Of a DNA stretch of 64,000 nt, positions 44,846 to 55,100 are shown one piece after another. Below the pieces are notes generated by a model. That model had not been told where the DNA came from and did no database searches. It saw only the letters and a list, made by a program, of their open reading frames with translations. The position numbers and the translations under genes are program-made. This DNA comes from Oceanobacillus iheyensis HTE831 (lineage in GTDB: Bacteria; Bacillota; Bacilli; Bacillales; Amphibacillaceae): the NCBI RefSeq assembly GCF_000011245.1, contig NC_004193.1, forward strand, positions 2,148,501 through 2,212,500, given 5' to 3'. The stretch's first letter is position 1. Every line of letters starts with the position of its first letter.

Positions 44846-44885
44846 AGAGTAACTGATGAACGTTTTAAAGCTCATCAGTTACTCT
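44846..44885 (-). terminator. Terminator after coaE
   Basis: A perfect 14-bp stem (44846-44859 with 44872-44885), followed on the minus strand by GTTTTATTTC. Confidence 0.88.
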
Positions 44886-44896
44886 TGTGAAATTAC

Positions 44897-45496
44897 TTAA
44901 CTTATATTCCATTTTTGTAGAACGTTATCTAACTGTAATTTGGTCTCCTCAACTGATTGATTATTATCAATAACGATGTCGGCTAAGTCAGCTTTCTCCT
45001 TGAGAGACATTTGTGCTTTTATTCGATCCAGAGCCTCTTTTTCACTATACTCATTTCTTTTCATCAAACGGGTAAGTTGAATATCCTCATCTACATAAAC
45101 AACTAATGTCTTATCAACTAGATAACCTAAGTTACTTTCAAATAACAAAGGAATATCCAATATAACACAAGGTACGTCATTGTTAATATAATCATCTCTT
45201 TTGGTTAGCATTCGATTCCGAACAGCCGGATGAACAATCGCATTTAACTGCTTTCTTTTATCTTCATCCGTAAAAATAATTGATCCTAATTTGGGTCGAT
45301 CTATCTTTTGATCATTTTGGATGATTTCTTTCCCAAATGCTTCTAAAATTTGATCATATGCTTTTTCACCTGGCTCTACTACTTCTCGTGCAATTAGATC
45401 AGCATCAATTACAGGAAAGTTTTTTTCAAGGAGCATGGAGGAGACAGTGCTTTTACCACTTGCTATTCCTCCTGTTAAACCAATAACTAATGTCAT
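44897..45496 (-). CDS. coaE: Dephospho-CoA kinase
   Basis: Catalyses the last step of coenzyme A synthesis, phosphorylating dephospho-CoA. The 199 residues contain a P-loop in GLTGGIASGKSTV near residue 6, the DADLIAREVVEPGEKAYD substrate segment near 32, and a lid region with RLMKRNEYSEKEALDRIKAQM near 147. The ATG overlaps the mutM stop by one base, so it is coupled to mutM. B. subtilis has an extra gene (ytaF) between mutM and coaE that is absent here. Confidence 0.95.
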   Translation of the reverse strand: MTLVIGLTGGIASGKSTVSSMLLEKNFPVIDADLIAREVVEPGEKAYDQILEAFGKEIIQNDQKIDRPKLGSIIFTDEDKRKQLNAIVHPAVRNRMLTKRDDYINNDVPCVILDIPLLFESNLGYLVDKTLVVYVDEDIQLTRLMKRNEYSEKEALDRIKAQMSLKEKADLADIVIDNNQSVEETKLQLDNVLQKWNIS

Positions 45497-46338
45497 TATC
45501 TCACACCTTGCTTATTCGGCTGGCAAGTAGGACATAGATGAGTGCCTCTTCCACCAACCTTTATTTTAATAATATCTGCGCCGCAAACTCTACACGGCTT
45601 AGAATGCTGACCATAAACATATAAATCTTGTTGAAACATCCCCATATCTCCTTGGGTATTCACATAACTACGAATCGTTGTACCTCCAGCTTTAATTGCA
45701 TCTCGTAATGTTTCCTTTGCATTTATTTGTAACTTTTTTACTTCTTGTTTCGATAACTTGCTACAACGTTTCAGCGGATGAACATTCGCCCGAAACAAGG
45801 TCTCGTCCACATAAATATTCCCCAGTCCAGTAACAATTGATTGATCTAACAAAGCTGTTTTAATATATCGATCTGTTCGCTTCAATTTTTCATAAAAGTA
45901 TTCTAAATTAAACGATGTGTCAAACGGATCAGGACCAAGTTGGTTTAAAGGTTTATGCATAAACTCTTCACCAATTGGATAAACATGCATGGTTCCGAAT
46001 TTCCGAACATCGTTATAACGTAATTCTTCTCCATTTGAAAAATAGAACGTTACATGGGTATGTTTTTTTACTGGATCTCCTGGAGAATGAACACTATACT
46101 TTCCTTCCATCCGCAAATGGGAGATAAGAACATATTCATCAAGATAAAACAAAAGAAATTTTCCTTTTCTTCCCATTGAACGAATCGTTTGACCAGTAAC
46201 TAATGCTTTAAATTCCTCAACATCGTCAGGATGCTTAATCATATTTGGCCACTCAATATCAATATGCTTGATCGTTTTATTGCATACAAAAAGTTTCAAT
46301 GTTTCTTTTATTGTTTCTACTTCAGGTAATTCAGGCAT
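45496..46338 (-). CDS. mutM: Formamidopyrimidine-DNA glycosylase
   Basis: A bifunctional glycosylase and lyase that removes oxidised purines such as 8-oxoguanine. The 280 residues have the catalytic N-terminus MPELPEVETI (proline 2 as nucleophile after methionine removal), a helix-two-turn-helix with QSIVTGLGNIYVDETLFRA near 163-183, and a C-terminal zinc finger with four cysteines (CRVCGADII near 247 and CPTC near 270). It lies between polA and coaE in the operon polA-mutM-coaE. Confidence 0.96.
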   Translation of the reverse strand: MPELPEVETIKETLKLFVCNKTIKHIDIEWPNMIKHPDDVEEFKALVTGQTIRSMGRKGKFLLFYLDEYVLISHLRMEGKYSVHSPGDPVKKHTHVTFYFSNGEELRYNDVRKFGTMHVYPIGEEFMHKPLNQLGPDPFDTSFNLEYFYEKLKRTDRYIKTALLDQSIVTGLGNIYVDETLFRANVHPLKRCSKLSKQEVKKLQINAKETLRDAIKAGGTTIRSYVNTQGDMGMFQQDLYVYGQHSKPCRVCGADIIKIKVGGRGTHLCPTCQPNKQGVR

Positions 46339-46353
46339 CTTTATTTTTTCTCC

Positions 46354-48996
46354 TTACTTAGCATCAAACCAGCTTTTTCCAAATGAATAGTCCACCTTTA
46401 AAGGTACATCTAATTCCACTGTGTTTTCCATTACATCGGGTACTATTTCCTTTAATTTATCAATTTCATTTTCTGGTGCTTCTAAAATAAGCTCATCGTG
46501 TACTTGTAGTAATACATTTGCTTGTAAATTTTCTTCTTTCAAACGATGATCAAGATCAATCATAGCCTTTTTAATAATATCTGCAGCACTTCCTTGAATT
46601 GGAGTGTTCATTGCTGTACGTTCTGCAAAACTACGCATATTAAAGTTTCTACTTGTAATATCGGGTAAGTATCTTCTCCGTTTCATGATTGTTGATACAA
46701 ATCCCTTATGCTTAGCTTCTTGCACGATTTCATCCATGTACGTTTTTACACCAGGATAACTATTGAAATATCTCTCGATAAATTTTTTCGCTTCCTTGCG
46801 CGTTATACCAAGGTTTTGTGATAAACCATAATCACTTATCCCATAAACAATACCAAAGTTTACTGCCTTGGCTTGTCTTCGCATATTTGACGTTACTTCA
46901 TCCGACTCTACATGAAACACATCCATAGCTGTTTGGGTATGAATATCGGTATCTTCTTTAAATGCTTTAATTAACTTTTCGTCTCCTGCAATATGCGCTA
47001 ATACACGAAGCTCAATTTGAGAGTAGTCTGCAGCAAACATAATCCAATTATCTTTCGATGGTACGAAAGCTTGTCTGATTTTTCTACCTTCTTCTAAACG
47101 GATAGGTATATTTTGTAAGTTTGGTTCAATCGAACTCAACCTACCTGTTTGTGTTAAAGCTTGGTTATATCTTGTATGAATTCGGCTTGTATCTTTCCGC
47201 ACAACCTTTAATAACCCCTCAATGTAAGTGGATTGCAACTTTCCTAATTGACGATACATTAATAGTTTTGGGATTATATCATGTTCATTTTCGAGTTGTT
47301 CTAACACATCTGCAGCAGTAGAATAACCAGTCTTTGTTTTTTTAATAACAGGTAATCCTAATTTTTCAAACAAGATTGGCCCCAACTGTTTTGGAGAATT
47401 TAAATTAAATGTCTCTCCGGCTAATTCATAAACTTCTTGCTCCAGTGTACTTAGCCTTTCTTTTAGATCCTCACCCATATCTTTTAACTTATCAATATCT
47501 ACTTGAACACCATAATGTTCCACCTCAGCTAAGATAAGAGCTAATGGCATCTCTAATTCTTTTAATAACTCATATTGTTCATTATTTCCTAGTTCTTCTT
47601 CCATTTCGGGATAGAGATCAAATAATAATTGTGTTTTTCGAACAACATGCTCATTCAAAACGTCTGCTTCAGGAACTTTTTGTTTTGCGCCTTTTCCAAA
47701 CACTTCTTCGTCAAATTGCACATCCGATCTACTTTTCCGATTTGCAATCGCTGGTATATCATGATTGTTCTCAGCCGGATTTAATAGATAAGATGCCAGA
47801 AGGGAATCAAAAATAATTCCTTGCATATTTATATTGTTACGAAGCAAGGCAACCTTAGTTCGCTTTGCATCAAAAACAATTTTATGTTTTTGTGGGTCCT
47901 CCGCCCATGCTTTAAATATATTAGAATTGAGTGCAATATCTGTTGGGATAAAAGAAGCCCTCTCTTTATTGACAACAGCTATTCCTTCAATTGGAATTAG
48001 ATGATAATTTTCTCCAAGCATTTCAATGTACAACGCATCATTATCCGTAAATAAATCCTTCGTTACATTCTCCACCACATCAAATTCAATGGACTCCATC
48101 TCTATATTAGGTTGCTCAGCGTCATCTTCTGTCTCTTCACTAACTCTGGATAGTAGTGACTGGAAACCAAGATCCTTAAATATTTGTACAACACTCGAGG
48201 TTTGAAAACCTTGATAAGGTAAGTTTTCAAGAGTTATCTCAATAGGTGATTCACGATTTATCGTTACTAACTCCTTACTCATAAAGGCATCTTCTCGATG
48301 ATTAGATAAATTCTCTTTTAATTTCTTTCCAGATATTTCATCTATATGCTCATAAACGTTTTCAAGGTTCTCATATTGTTTAAGTAATTTTGTAGCAGTT
48401 TTCTCACCTACTCCTGGAACGCCTGGAATGTTATCTGAGCTATCACCCATTAATGCTTTTAAATGGATAATCTGGTCTGGAGTTATTTCCATTTTTTCCA
48501 ACATATAGGCTGGAGTATATTTTTCAATATCGCTAATACCTTTTTTTGTGACACTTACCGTTACTTGTTCAGAGACCAGTTGCAATAAATCTTTATCACC
48601 TGAAATAACGGTAACTTCCCAATCTTTTTTATCTGCTTGTTTGGATAACGTACCAATAATATCGTCCGCTTCATATTGATCAAGTTGATAATATTTAATA
48701 GAGAAAGCATCCAGTAACTCTTTGAGAACGGGAAATTGTTCCGAAAGCTCAGGTGGGGTTTTTTGACGTCCACCTTTATATTCTTTATAAGTTGAATGAC
48801 GAAATGTTGTCTTACCTGCATCAAAAGCTACTAACATATGTGTTGGCTTCTCTTCTTCTAAAATACGCAATAGCATTGTAGTAAATCCATATACTCCATT
48901 GGTATAAACACCTTTATCATTATTTAACAAAGGCAGCGCAAAAAATGCTCGATAGATAATACTATTTCCATCAATGAGCACTAACTTATTTGACAT
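46354..48996 (-). CDS. polA: DNA polymerase I
   Basis: Repair and Okazaki-fragment processing polymerase. The 880 residues comprise a 5'-3' flap nuclease (about 1-290, with GDSSDNIPGVPGVGEKTA near 180), a 3'-5' exonuclease-like middle domain, and the family A polymerase domain from about 470. The polymerase shows DYSQIELRVLAHIAGD near 650, RRQAKAVNFGIVYG near 700 and QVHDELILEAP near 825. The middle domain lacks the metal-binding residues of active proofreading enzymes, as in other Bacillus PolA. The frame opens at ATG 49008, but AGAGGA favours the ATG at 48996. First of polA-mutM-coaE. Confidence 0.95.
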   Translation of the reverse strand: MSNKLVLIDGNSIIYRAFFALPLLNNDKGVYTNGVYGFTTMLLRILEEEKPTHMLVAFDAGKTTFRHSTYKEYKGGRQKTPPELSEQFPVLKELLDAFSIKYYQLDQYEADDIIGTLSKQADKKDWEVTVISGDKDLLQLVSEQVTVSVTKKGISDIEKYTPAYMLEKMEITPDQIIHLKALMGDSSDNIPGVPGVGEKTATKLLKQYENLENVYEHIDEISGKKLKENLSNHREDAFMSKELVTINRESPIEITLENLPYQGFQTSSVVQIFKDLGFQSLLSRVSEETEDDAEQPNIEMESIEFDVVENVTKDLFTDNDALYIEMLGENYHLIPIEGIAVVNKERASFIPTDIALNSNIFKAWAEDPQKHKIVFDAKRTKVALLRNNINMQGIIFDSLLASYLLNPAENNHDIPAIANRKSRSDVQFDEEVFGKGAKQKVPEADVLNEHVVRKTQLLFDLYPEMEEELGNNEQYELLKELEMPLALILAEVEHYGVQVDIDKLKDMGEDLKERLSTLEQEVYELAGETFNLNSPKQLGPILFEKLGLPVIKKTKTGYSTAADVLEQLENEHDIIPKLLMYRQLGKLQSTYIEGLLKVVRKDTSRIHTRYNQALTQTGRLSSIEPNLQNIPIRLEEGRKIRQAFVPSKDNWIMFAADYSQIELRVLAHIAGDEKLIKAFKEDTDIHTQTAMDVFHVESDEVTSNMRRQAKAVNFGIVYGISDYGLSQNLGITRKEAKKFIERYFNSYPGVKTYMDEIVQEAKHKGFVSTIMKRRRYLPDITSRNFNMRSFAERTAMNTPIQGSAADIIKKAMIDLDHRLKEENLQANVLLQVHDELILEAPENEIDKLKEIVPDVMENTVELDVPLKVDYSFGKSWFDAK

Positions 48997-49103
48997 TCGA
49001 TTTACCATCCTCTCATCTAAATCCTTAGCTCTATTTTAGCATTCTCATTCAAGAAAAGGAAAAAATACGTGAATTTCATGCATTTATTACCTAACGAATA
49101 ACA

Positions 49104-49141
49104 AAGAAGAGCTGACGGCTGTTGCGACGTCAACTCTTCTT
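49104..49141 (-). terminator. Terminator after phoR
   Basis: A 14-position stem (49104-49117 with 49128-49141; one position is G-U on the minus strand) directly after the phoR stop. Confidence 0.85.
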
Positions 49142-49144
49142 CAT

Positions 49145-50506
49145 TTACTTTGGTATATAGATATGAATCGTAGTTCCTTGGTTCAAGGTACTCTCTACAT
49201 CTATTTTCCCTTTATGGACTTCAACAATATGCTTTACAATCGCCAGTCCTAGACCGGTTCCTCCCGTATTTCTACTTCTGGCTTTATCTACTCTATAAAA
49301 TCGCTCAAAAACTCTCGTTTGTGATTTTTCATCCATTCCGATTCCACTATCTTTTACTTGAAAATGTATTACATCCGTTTCTTCTGAAATAGCTAAGCAG
49401 ATATCTCCACCACTAGGTGTATAATGAATAGAATTATCTATCAAATTGATTAATACTTGTTTCATACGATCTTTATCCGCTCGCATTGTCAGTTGATCTG
49501 GAACCTCTAAATCGAATGTTAGATTTTTATTTTCTGCCTTTTGGTGAAGTTGTGGTAAAATTTCTTCTACCATTTGTCTTACATCATAATTATCTATTAA
49601 TAGTCGAAAATCTTCCCTTTCTAACCTTGAAAGAGCAAGTAAATCTTCAATTAGCAATTGTAATCGATGACTTTCCTTATAAATAATTTCCATAAACTCC
49701 TTCGTAGCCGGATCCGTGATATTGTTGTCTAATAAAGTTTCAGCAAAACCACGAATAGAAGTAATTGGTGTACGAAGTTCATGAGATACATTCGCTACAA
49801 AATCTTTACGCATTTTTTCTAATTTCTTTAGTTCAGTGATATCATAAAGTACGAGTACTGCACCCTTTAACATATTTCTTTCATTAAAAATCGGTGCGCC
49901 GACCACTTCCACATAAATTTTGTTTAATCCTTCTCGATGCACAAATGATTTTTTAACAGTTTCTTCATACAAAAATGTTTTTTGGACAGTTTCATGTACA
50001 TTTTCATTTTCAAACACATCATAATAAAGATGTCCTCTATAATTACTTTCTTCCTCACCAAACATCTCAAGAAATTTTCGATTTACAACATGAACATAAC
50101 CTTTTTCATCAATTAATACTAGTCCACTTTGCATATTATCAACAATTGTTGTTAATTGTTCGGATTGCATCTGTTCTTGTATTGCAATTTCACTCATATT
50201 TCTTGCTAGGGTATTTACTTTGACACTTAATTCTTCCATCTCAGGACTATTACCGTTATAAAATCGAGCGCTATAATTTCCTTCGATAAGCCGATCGACT
50301 GTTTTTGTGGCTTTACCAATCGGACGAGTATAACGATTATAAAATTGTATAAATAATATCGAGATAATCATAAATTGAACAATTAATACAGCAATAACCA
50401 TTATCCAATTAGACTCAGCTTGAACGATCAGCCAACCAGTCAATAATAAGCTCAATATAGTAATAATCATACTTGGAAGTAAAGTTCTAGAAAAGATTAC
50501 TTTCAT
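49145..50506 (-). CDS. phoR: Phosphate-starvation sensor histidine kinase PhoR, short form
   Basis: Histidine kinase partner of PhoP. The 453 residues have two membrane helices, about 8-29 and 34-54, separated by only about four residues, then a HAMP domain (about 55-108), a PAS domain (about 113-225), the dimerisation domain with NVSHELRTPITS near 240, and the ATPase with NLIDNSIHYT near 345 and GTGLGLAIVKHIVE near 415. B. subtilis PhoR has about 579 residues with an extracytoplasmic PAS-like domain between the helices, which is missing here. It overlaps phoP by 4 bases (ATGA). Confidence 0.92.
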   Translation of the reverse strand: MKVIFSRTLLPSMIITILSLLLTGWLIVQAESNWIMVIAVLIVQFMIISILFIQFYNRYTRPIGKATKTVDRLIEGNYSARFYNGNSPEMEELSVKVNTLARNMSEIAIQEQMQSEQLTTIVDNMQSGLVLIDEKGYVHVVNRKFLEMFGEEESNYRGHLYYDVFENENVHETVQKTFLYEETVKKSFVHREGLNKIYVEVVGAPIFNERNMLKGAVLVLYDITELKKLEKMRKDFVANVSHELRTPITSIRGFAETLLDNNITDPATKEFMEIIYKESHRLQLLIEDLLALSRLEREDFRLLIDNYDVRQMVEEILPQLHQKAENKNLTFDLEVPDQLTMRADKDRMKQVLINLIDNSIHYTPSGGDICLAISEETDVIHFQVKDSGIGMDEKSQTRVFERFYRVDKARSRNTGGTGLGLAIVKHIVEVHKGKIDVESTLNQGTTIHIYIPK

Positions 50507-51198
50507 GAAACAGGCTCCTCCATTTTATAGCCCAAGCCGCGTACTGTCTTGATATATACAGGCTTTTTAGAATTAGGTTCTATTTTATCTCGAAGATGAC
50601 TAATATGAACATCTACAATTCGAGTATCTCCAATAAAGTCATAATCCCATACACTACTCAATAACTGATCCCGTGATATTACTTTCCCTTTATGTTTTGC
50701 AAGATGATACAATAATTCAAATTCCTTTCGAGTGAAAGTAATGATATTATTACTCATTTCTGCTTCATATCTTTCAGGATATATACTTAATTCCCCTATT
50801 TTTAATACGTGAAACCCATGGTTATTAGATAATTGGGATCGTCGTAAAATTGCTTTTACTCTTGCAATAACTTCCTTTGGGCTAAATGGTTTCGTTAAAT
50901 AATCATCTGCCCCCATTTCTAAACCAAGTACCTTATCAAATTCCTCATCTTTTGCAGTTAACATAAGAATTGGTGTATTTACTTGATTCATTCTTAATGT
51001 ACGGCATACCTCCATCCCATCGACTTCAGGAAGCATTAAATCCAATACAATTAAATCATACATGCTTGCCTCTGCTTTATTAATCGCTTCTTGTCCATTA
51101 TAAGCAACATCCGTTTCAAAACCTGAATTTTCCATATTATATTTTAGTAATGTTACAATAGACTTTTCATCATCTACGATTAATATTCTTTTACTCAT
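50503..51198 (-). CDS. phoP: Phosphate-starvation response regulator PhoP
   Basis: An OmpR/PhoB-type response regulator for phosphate starvation and wall polymer switching. The 231 residues have a receiver domain with the phosphoacceptor aspartate in YDLIVLDLMLPEVDGM near residue 53 and the KP switch in DDYLTKPFSPKEV near 102. A winged-helix DNA-binding domain follows from about 130 (FTRKEFELLYHLAKHKGKVISR). The frame opens at 51216, but AGGGGGAG favours the ATG at 51198. Possible PhoP-box-like repeats lie upstream, suggesting autoregulation. Confidence 0.94.
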   Translation of the reverse strand: MSKRILIVDDEKSIVTLLKYNMENSGFETDVAYNGQEAINKAEASMYDLIVLDLMLPEVDGMEVCRTLRMNQVNTPILMLTAKDEEFDKVLGLEMGADDYLTKPFSPKEVIARVKAILRRSQLSNNHGFHVLKIGELSIYPERYEAEMSNNIITFTRKEFELLYHLAKHKGKVISRDQLLSSVWDYDFIGDTRIVDVHISHLRDKIEPNSKKPVYIKTVRGLGYKMEEPVS

Positions 51199-51284
51199 TA
51201 GTACTCCCCCTAGCATTTCCTTACCAAATTATTACCAACTCTATACTCTTATATTATCATTATTATCCAGCTACGTATAACGAA

Positions 51285-51335
51285 TCACAAAATGTTAAAA
51301 AAACTTAACATGGTAACCAAAAGTATTTTAACTGT
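51285..51335 (-). promoter_or_regulatory. PhoP-box-like direct repeats upstream of phoP
   Basis: On the minus strand four TT-starting hexamers repeat at about 10-12 base steps: TTAAAA, TTGGTT, TTAAGT and TTAACA. The known PhoP box is TT(A/T/C)ACA with about 5-base spacing. Only the last hexamer is a full match, so this is a tentative call. Confidence 0.35.
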
Positions 51336-51451
51336 ATCATAGCTTAAGAATGAGCTTCTATATTGGATATAATCGAATCAATCATACTAGATTCCATTGA
51401 ATTAATTTAGTAAATATTCGAATCGATGGAAGAACTGTTGGAAACAGATAA

Positions 51452-51493
51452 AAACTGCCCTATACATCTACTAATAGACATATAGAGCAGTTT
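51452..51493 (-). terminator. Terminator of citZ-icd-mdh
   Basis: Arms AAACTGCCCTATA (51452-51464) and TATAGAGCAGTTT (51481-51493) pair with one mismatch. On the minus strand T residues follow. Confidence 0.87.
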
Positions 51494-51499
51494 ACTTGT

Positions 51500-52438
51500 T
51501 TATTGAAGTACATTTAGTACATTTTTAACAGAGTCAGCAGACTTATCAAGTTGTGCCTTTTCTTCTTTCGTTAAGTCTAACTCAATAATTTCTTCAATTC
51601 CTTCTCCGCCTAAGATAGTTGGAACGCCTAAATAGATATCTTGATATCCATATTCACCTTCAAGATATGCAATAGTAGGTAACACGCGGCGTTGATCTTT
51701 TAGAATTGCTTCAGCCATAACAGTTAAAGAAGCTGCAGGTGCATAATAGGCACTACCATTACCTAATAGATTAACAATTTCTCCTCCACCAGTACGAGTA
51801 CGTTGGACAATTGCATCTAAACGTTCTTGAGGAATTAATTTTTCTAATGGAATTCCACCAGCATAAGAATAACGAATAAGTGGAACCATATCGTCTCCAT
51901 GACCACCTAAAACAAAGCCAGTTACATCTTTGACAGAAAGATTAAGCTCCTCTGCTACAAATGTACGGAAACGTGCAGTATCTAAAATTCCAGATTGTCC
52001 AATCACACGCTCTTTTGGTAACCCAGACTCTTTAAATACTGTATATGTCATCGCATCCACTGGATTAGTTAATACAACAATTGTTGTATTTGGTGAGTAA
52101 TGTACAATTTCTTTGGTAACGGATTTCATTATATTAGCATTCGTATTAACTAAATCATCACGACTCATTCCTGGCTTACGAGCGATTCCAGCCGTAATGA
52201 TAACGAGATCAGAACCTTCTGTATCAGCATAATTAGATGTACCAGTAATTTTTGCATCAAACCCTTGAACAGGAGCTGCTTCTGCCATATCCAGAGCTTT
52301 ACCTTTTGTAGGGTCTTCCATGTCAGGTATATCAACTAATACAACATCGCCTAATTCTTTTTGCGCCACCATTAAAGCAGTAGTTGCACCAGTGAAACCT
52401 GAACCAATTACTGATATTTTTTTACGTTTTAAACCCAT
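51500..52438 (-). CDS. mdh: Malate dehydrogenase
   Basis: Interconverts malate and oxaloacetate with NAD. The 312 residues are of the lactate dehydrogenase-like class: GSGFTGAT dinucleotide motif near 12, the NAD-selecting aspartate in [12 protein letters not shown] near 33-44, the substrate-specificity loop with [12 protein letters not shown] near 87, and the catalytic histidine in [15 protein letters not shown] near 175. It is the last gene of citZ-icd-mdh, 112 bases after icd, and is followed by a terminator. Confidence 0.96.
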   Translation of the reverse strand: MGLKRKKISVIGSGFTGATTALMVAQKELGDVVLVDIPDMEDPTKGKALDMAEAAPVQGFDAKITGTSNYADTEGSDLVIITAGIARKPGMSRDDLVNTNANIMKSVTKEIVHYSPNTTIVVLTNPVDAMTYTVFKESGLPKERVIGQSGILDTARFRTFVAEELNLSVKDVTGFVLGGHGDDMVPLIRYSYAGGIPLEKLIPQERLDAIVQRTRTGGGEIVNLLGNGSAYYAPAASLTVMAEAILKDQRRVLPTIAYLEGEYGYQDIYLGVPTILGGEGIEEIIELDLTKEEKAQLDKSADSVKNVLNVLQ

Positions 52439-52550
52439 CGAAAAATCTCCTTTATCGTAAAATCTAATTTCAAATGGAGGCGTAGGAATGAAGAAAGTAT
52501 TCTAAGTGAATAGCTAGTTCTTATCCCTACAGCACATTCCATTTGATGCT

Positions 52551-53819
52551 TTACATATTTTTAATTAGTTCTTGTCCAAATTCAGAGCATTTAACCTCTT
52601 TTGCTCCATCCATTAGGCGTGCAAAGTCATACGTAACTACTTTTGAACCAATCGTCTTGTCCATTGATTTCGTAATTAAGTCTGCAGCTTCTCTCCAACC
52701 TAAGTGTTCTAACATAAGTACAGCGGATAGAATAACAGAAGATGGATTTACTTTATCTAATCCCGCATACTTAGGTGCAGTACCATGTGTCGCTTCAAAA
52801 ATCGCATGTCCAGTATCATAATTGATGTTCGCTCCAGGTGCAATTCCAATTCCACCTACTTGTGCTGCAAGTGCATCAGAAATGTAGTCACCATTTAAAT
52901 TCATCGTAGCTACAACATCAAACTCTTTCGGACGAGTAAGAACTTGTTGTAAGAAAATGTCAGCAATTGCATCTTTCACAAGAATTTTACCAGAAGCAAG
53001 TGCTTCGTCTTGTGCTTTATTAGCTGCATCCTTACCTTCTGCTTCTACAATACGATCGTACTCTGCCCAAGTAAATACTTTATCACCGTATTCTTGCTCA
53101 GCTACTTCATAACCCCAGTTTTTAAAAGCACCTTCTGTAAATTTCATGATGTTACCTTTATGTACTAAAGTAACATTTTTACGACCTTCATTAAGTGCAT
53201 AGTCAATAGCTGAACGCACTAATCGTTTTGTACCTTCTTCAGATACTGGTTTTACACCAATTCCTGACGTTTCTGGGAAGCGAATATTTTTTACTCCCAT
53301 TTCTTCTTTTAGGAAGTTAATTACTTTTTTCACTTCGTCAGAACCTTTTTGCCATTCTATTCCAGCATAAATATCCTCTGTATTTTCACGGAAAATAACC
53401 ATATCTACTTCTTCTGGACGTTTAACTGGCGAAGGTACTCCTTCAAAGTAACGCACTGGTCGTAAACATGTAAATAAATCTAACTCTTGACGTAATGCTA
53501 CATTAAGGGAACGAATACCTCCACCGATCGGTGTAGTTAAGGGACCTTTGATAGCAATTTTATATTCATTAATTTTATCAAGTGTATCTTTTGGCAACCA
53601 TTCGCCAGTTTTGTCATATGCCTTTTGACCAGCATATACTTCCATCCACTCAATACTTTTCTTACCATCATACGCTTTATCAACCGCTGCTTCTATAACT
53701 TTTTGAGCAGAAGCCCAAATATCTGGACCAGTTCCGTCTCCTTCAATAAATGGAATGATTGGCGTATCAGGTACGTTCATTTTTCCGTTTTCTACTACGA
53801 TTTTTTCAGCTTGTGTCAT
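52551..53819 (-). CDS. icd: Isocitrate dehydrogenase (NADP)
   Basis: Oxidative decarboxylation of isocitrate to 2-oxoglutarate. The 422 residues match the usual size. Substrate and phosphorylation-loop residues lie in [23 protein letters not shown] near 94-116, with the serine in IRSLN. Metal-binding aspartates are in [23 protein letters not shown] near 307-330, and the NADP-binding [11 protein letters not shown] loop is near 345. It follows citZ after about 50 bases. Confidence 0.97.
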   Translation of the reverse strand: MTQAEKIVVENGKMNVPDTPIIPFIEGDGTGPDIWASAQKVIEAAVDKAYDGKKSIEWMEVYAGQKAYDKTGEWLPKDTLDKINEYKIAIKGPLTTPIGGGIRSLNVALRQELDLFTCLRPVRYFEGVPSPVKRPEEVDMVIFRENTEDIYAGIEWQKGSDEVKKVINFLKEEMGVKNIRFPETSGIGVKPVSEEGTKRLVRSAIDYALNEGRKNVTLVHKGNIMKFTEGAFKNWGYEVAEQEYGDKVFTWAEYDRIVEAEGKDAANKAQDEALASGKILVKDAIADIFLQQVLTRPKEFDVVATMNLNGDYISDALAAQVGGIGIAPGANINYDTGHAIFEATHGTAPKYAGLDKVNPSSVILSAVLMLEHLGWREAADLITKSMDKTIGSKVVTYDFARLMDGAKEVKCSEFGQELIKNM

Positions 53820-53872
53820 TTATAATACCTCCCAAATGTTATTCGCAATGTATCTTCTCTAGTTTATCTATA

Positions 53873-54994
53873 TTAACCTCTTTGTTCAATAGAAACATAG
53901 TCACGTAATTCTGGACCTGTGTACTCTGCACGTGGACGAATTAAACGGTTATTTTCATATTGTTCTAGAATATGAGCAATCCATCCTGAAGTACGACTTA
54001 CAGCAAATAATGGTGTGAATATATCATGATCAAGACCCAAGCTATGATATACTGATGCACTGTAAAAATCTACATTTGCAGGAAGCCCTTTATTTTCTTT
54101 AATATAATCTTCTATTTTAACTGACATATTATACCATTTTTCTTGTCCAGTTAATTTTGTAAGTTCTTTTGACATCTCTCGTAAAAATTTTGCACGAGGA
54201 TCTCCTGTACGGTATACACGATGTCCCATACCCATGATTTTATCTTTATTTGCTAATTTTTCTTTTATATAAGGAATAGCATTTTCCTCTTCGCCAATTT
54301 CAGTTAGCATTTTCATGACATTTTCATTAGCACCACCGTGTAATGGACCTTTTAATGCTCCAATTGCTGCAGTGATCCCTGAATAAATATCCGATAATGT
54401 AGCCACACATACTCGAGCAGTAAAGGTGGATGCATTAAGTTCATGATCGGCATGAAGTACGAGCGCTTTATTAATTGCTTCTACTTCGATATCCTCTGGT
54501 TCTTTACCATTTAACATATATATAAAGTTTTCTGCGTAGCTAAGATCCTTTTTTGGTTTTACAGGTTCTTGACCTTTACGAATACGAGAAAAAGTGGTTA
54601 CGATTGTTGCTATTTGTGCTTGAATACGAACCGCTTTTCGTTTGTTAGCTTGTTCATCCATAACATCTGCTTCATTATCATATAGTCCAAGCAATGATAT
54701 TGCAGTACGTAATGCAGCCATTGGATGTACCGTATTCAAATCATAGGAACGCAAGTGATTAATAATTGCATCAGGTATATCCATATTTTCAGCCAGTTGA
54801 GACTTTAATTCATCCAATTCAGACTTATTCGGTAATTTTTGATTCCAAAGTAGATAAATAATCTCTTCAAAGCTTGAATTTTCAGCCAAATCATCAATTC
54901 TATACCCTACATAGGATAGTTGATCATCAATAATCGAACTAATCGATGACTGCGTAGCGACAATACCTTCTAACCCCTTTGTCGATGCTGTCAA
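53873..54994 (-). CDS. citZ: Citrate synthase
   Basis: Condenses acetyl-CoA and oxaloacetate. The 373 residues hold the catalytic histidines in HADHELNAST near 183-187 and GPLHGGANE near 221, MGMGHRVYRTGDPRA near 258-272, and the catalytic aspartate in VDFYSASVYHSLGL near 308. Translation starts at TTG after AAGGAGAGGG. It heads the operon citZ-icd-mdh, behind a 160-base untranslated leader with several dyads and a consensus-like promoter. Confidence 0.96.
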   Translation of the reverse strand: MTASTKGLEGIVATQSSISSIIDDQLSYVGYRIDDLAENSSFEEIIYLLWNQKLPNKSELDELKSQLAENMDIPDAIINHLRSYDLNTVHPMAALRTAISLLGLYDNEADVMDEQANKRKAVRIQAQIATIVTTFSRIRKGQEPVKPKKDLSYAENFIYMLNGKEPEDIEVEAINKALVLHADHELNASTFTARVCVATLSDIYSGITAAIGALKGPLHGGANENVMKMLTEIGEEENAIPYIKEKLANKDKIMGMGHRVYRTGDPRAKFLREMSKELTKLTGQEKWYNMSVKIEDYIKENKGLPANVDFYSASVYHSLGLDHDIFTPLFAVSRTSGWIAHILEQYENNRLIRPRAEYTGPELRDYVSIEQRG

Positions 54995-55100
54995 AATAAC
55001 CCTCTCCTTTTTAAAAATGATTCAAGCATTACTAAGAATGCGAATTATAAAATAAGACAATCACAAGCTATTTACTCTAATGTTATCACATTAGCAAAAG

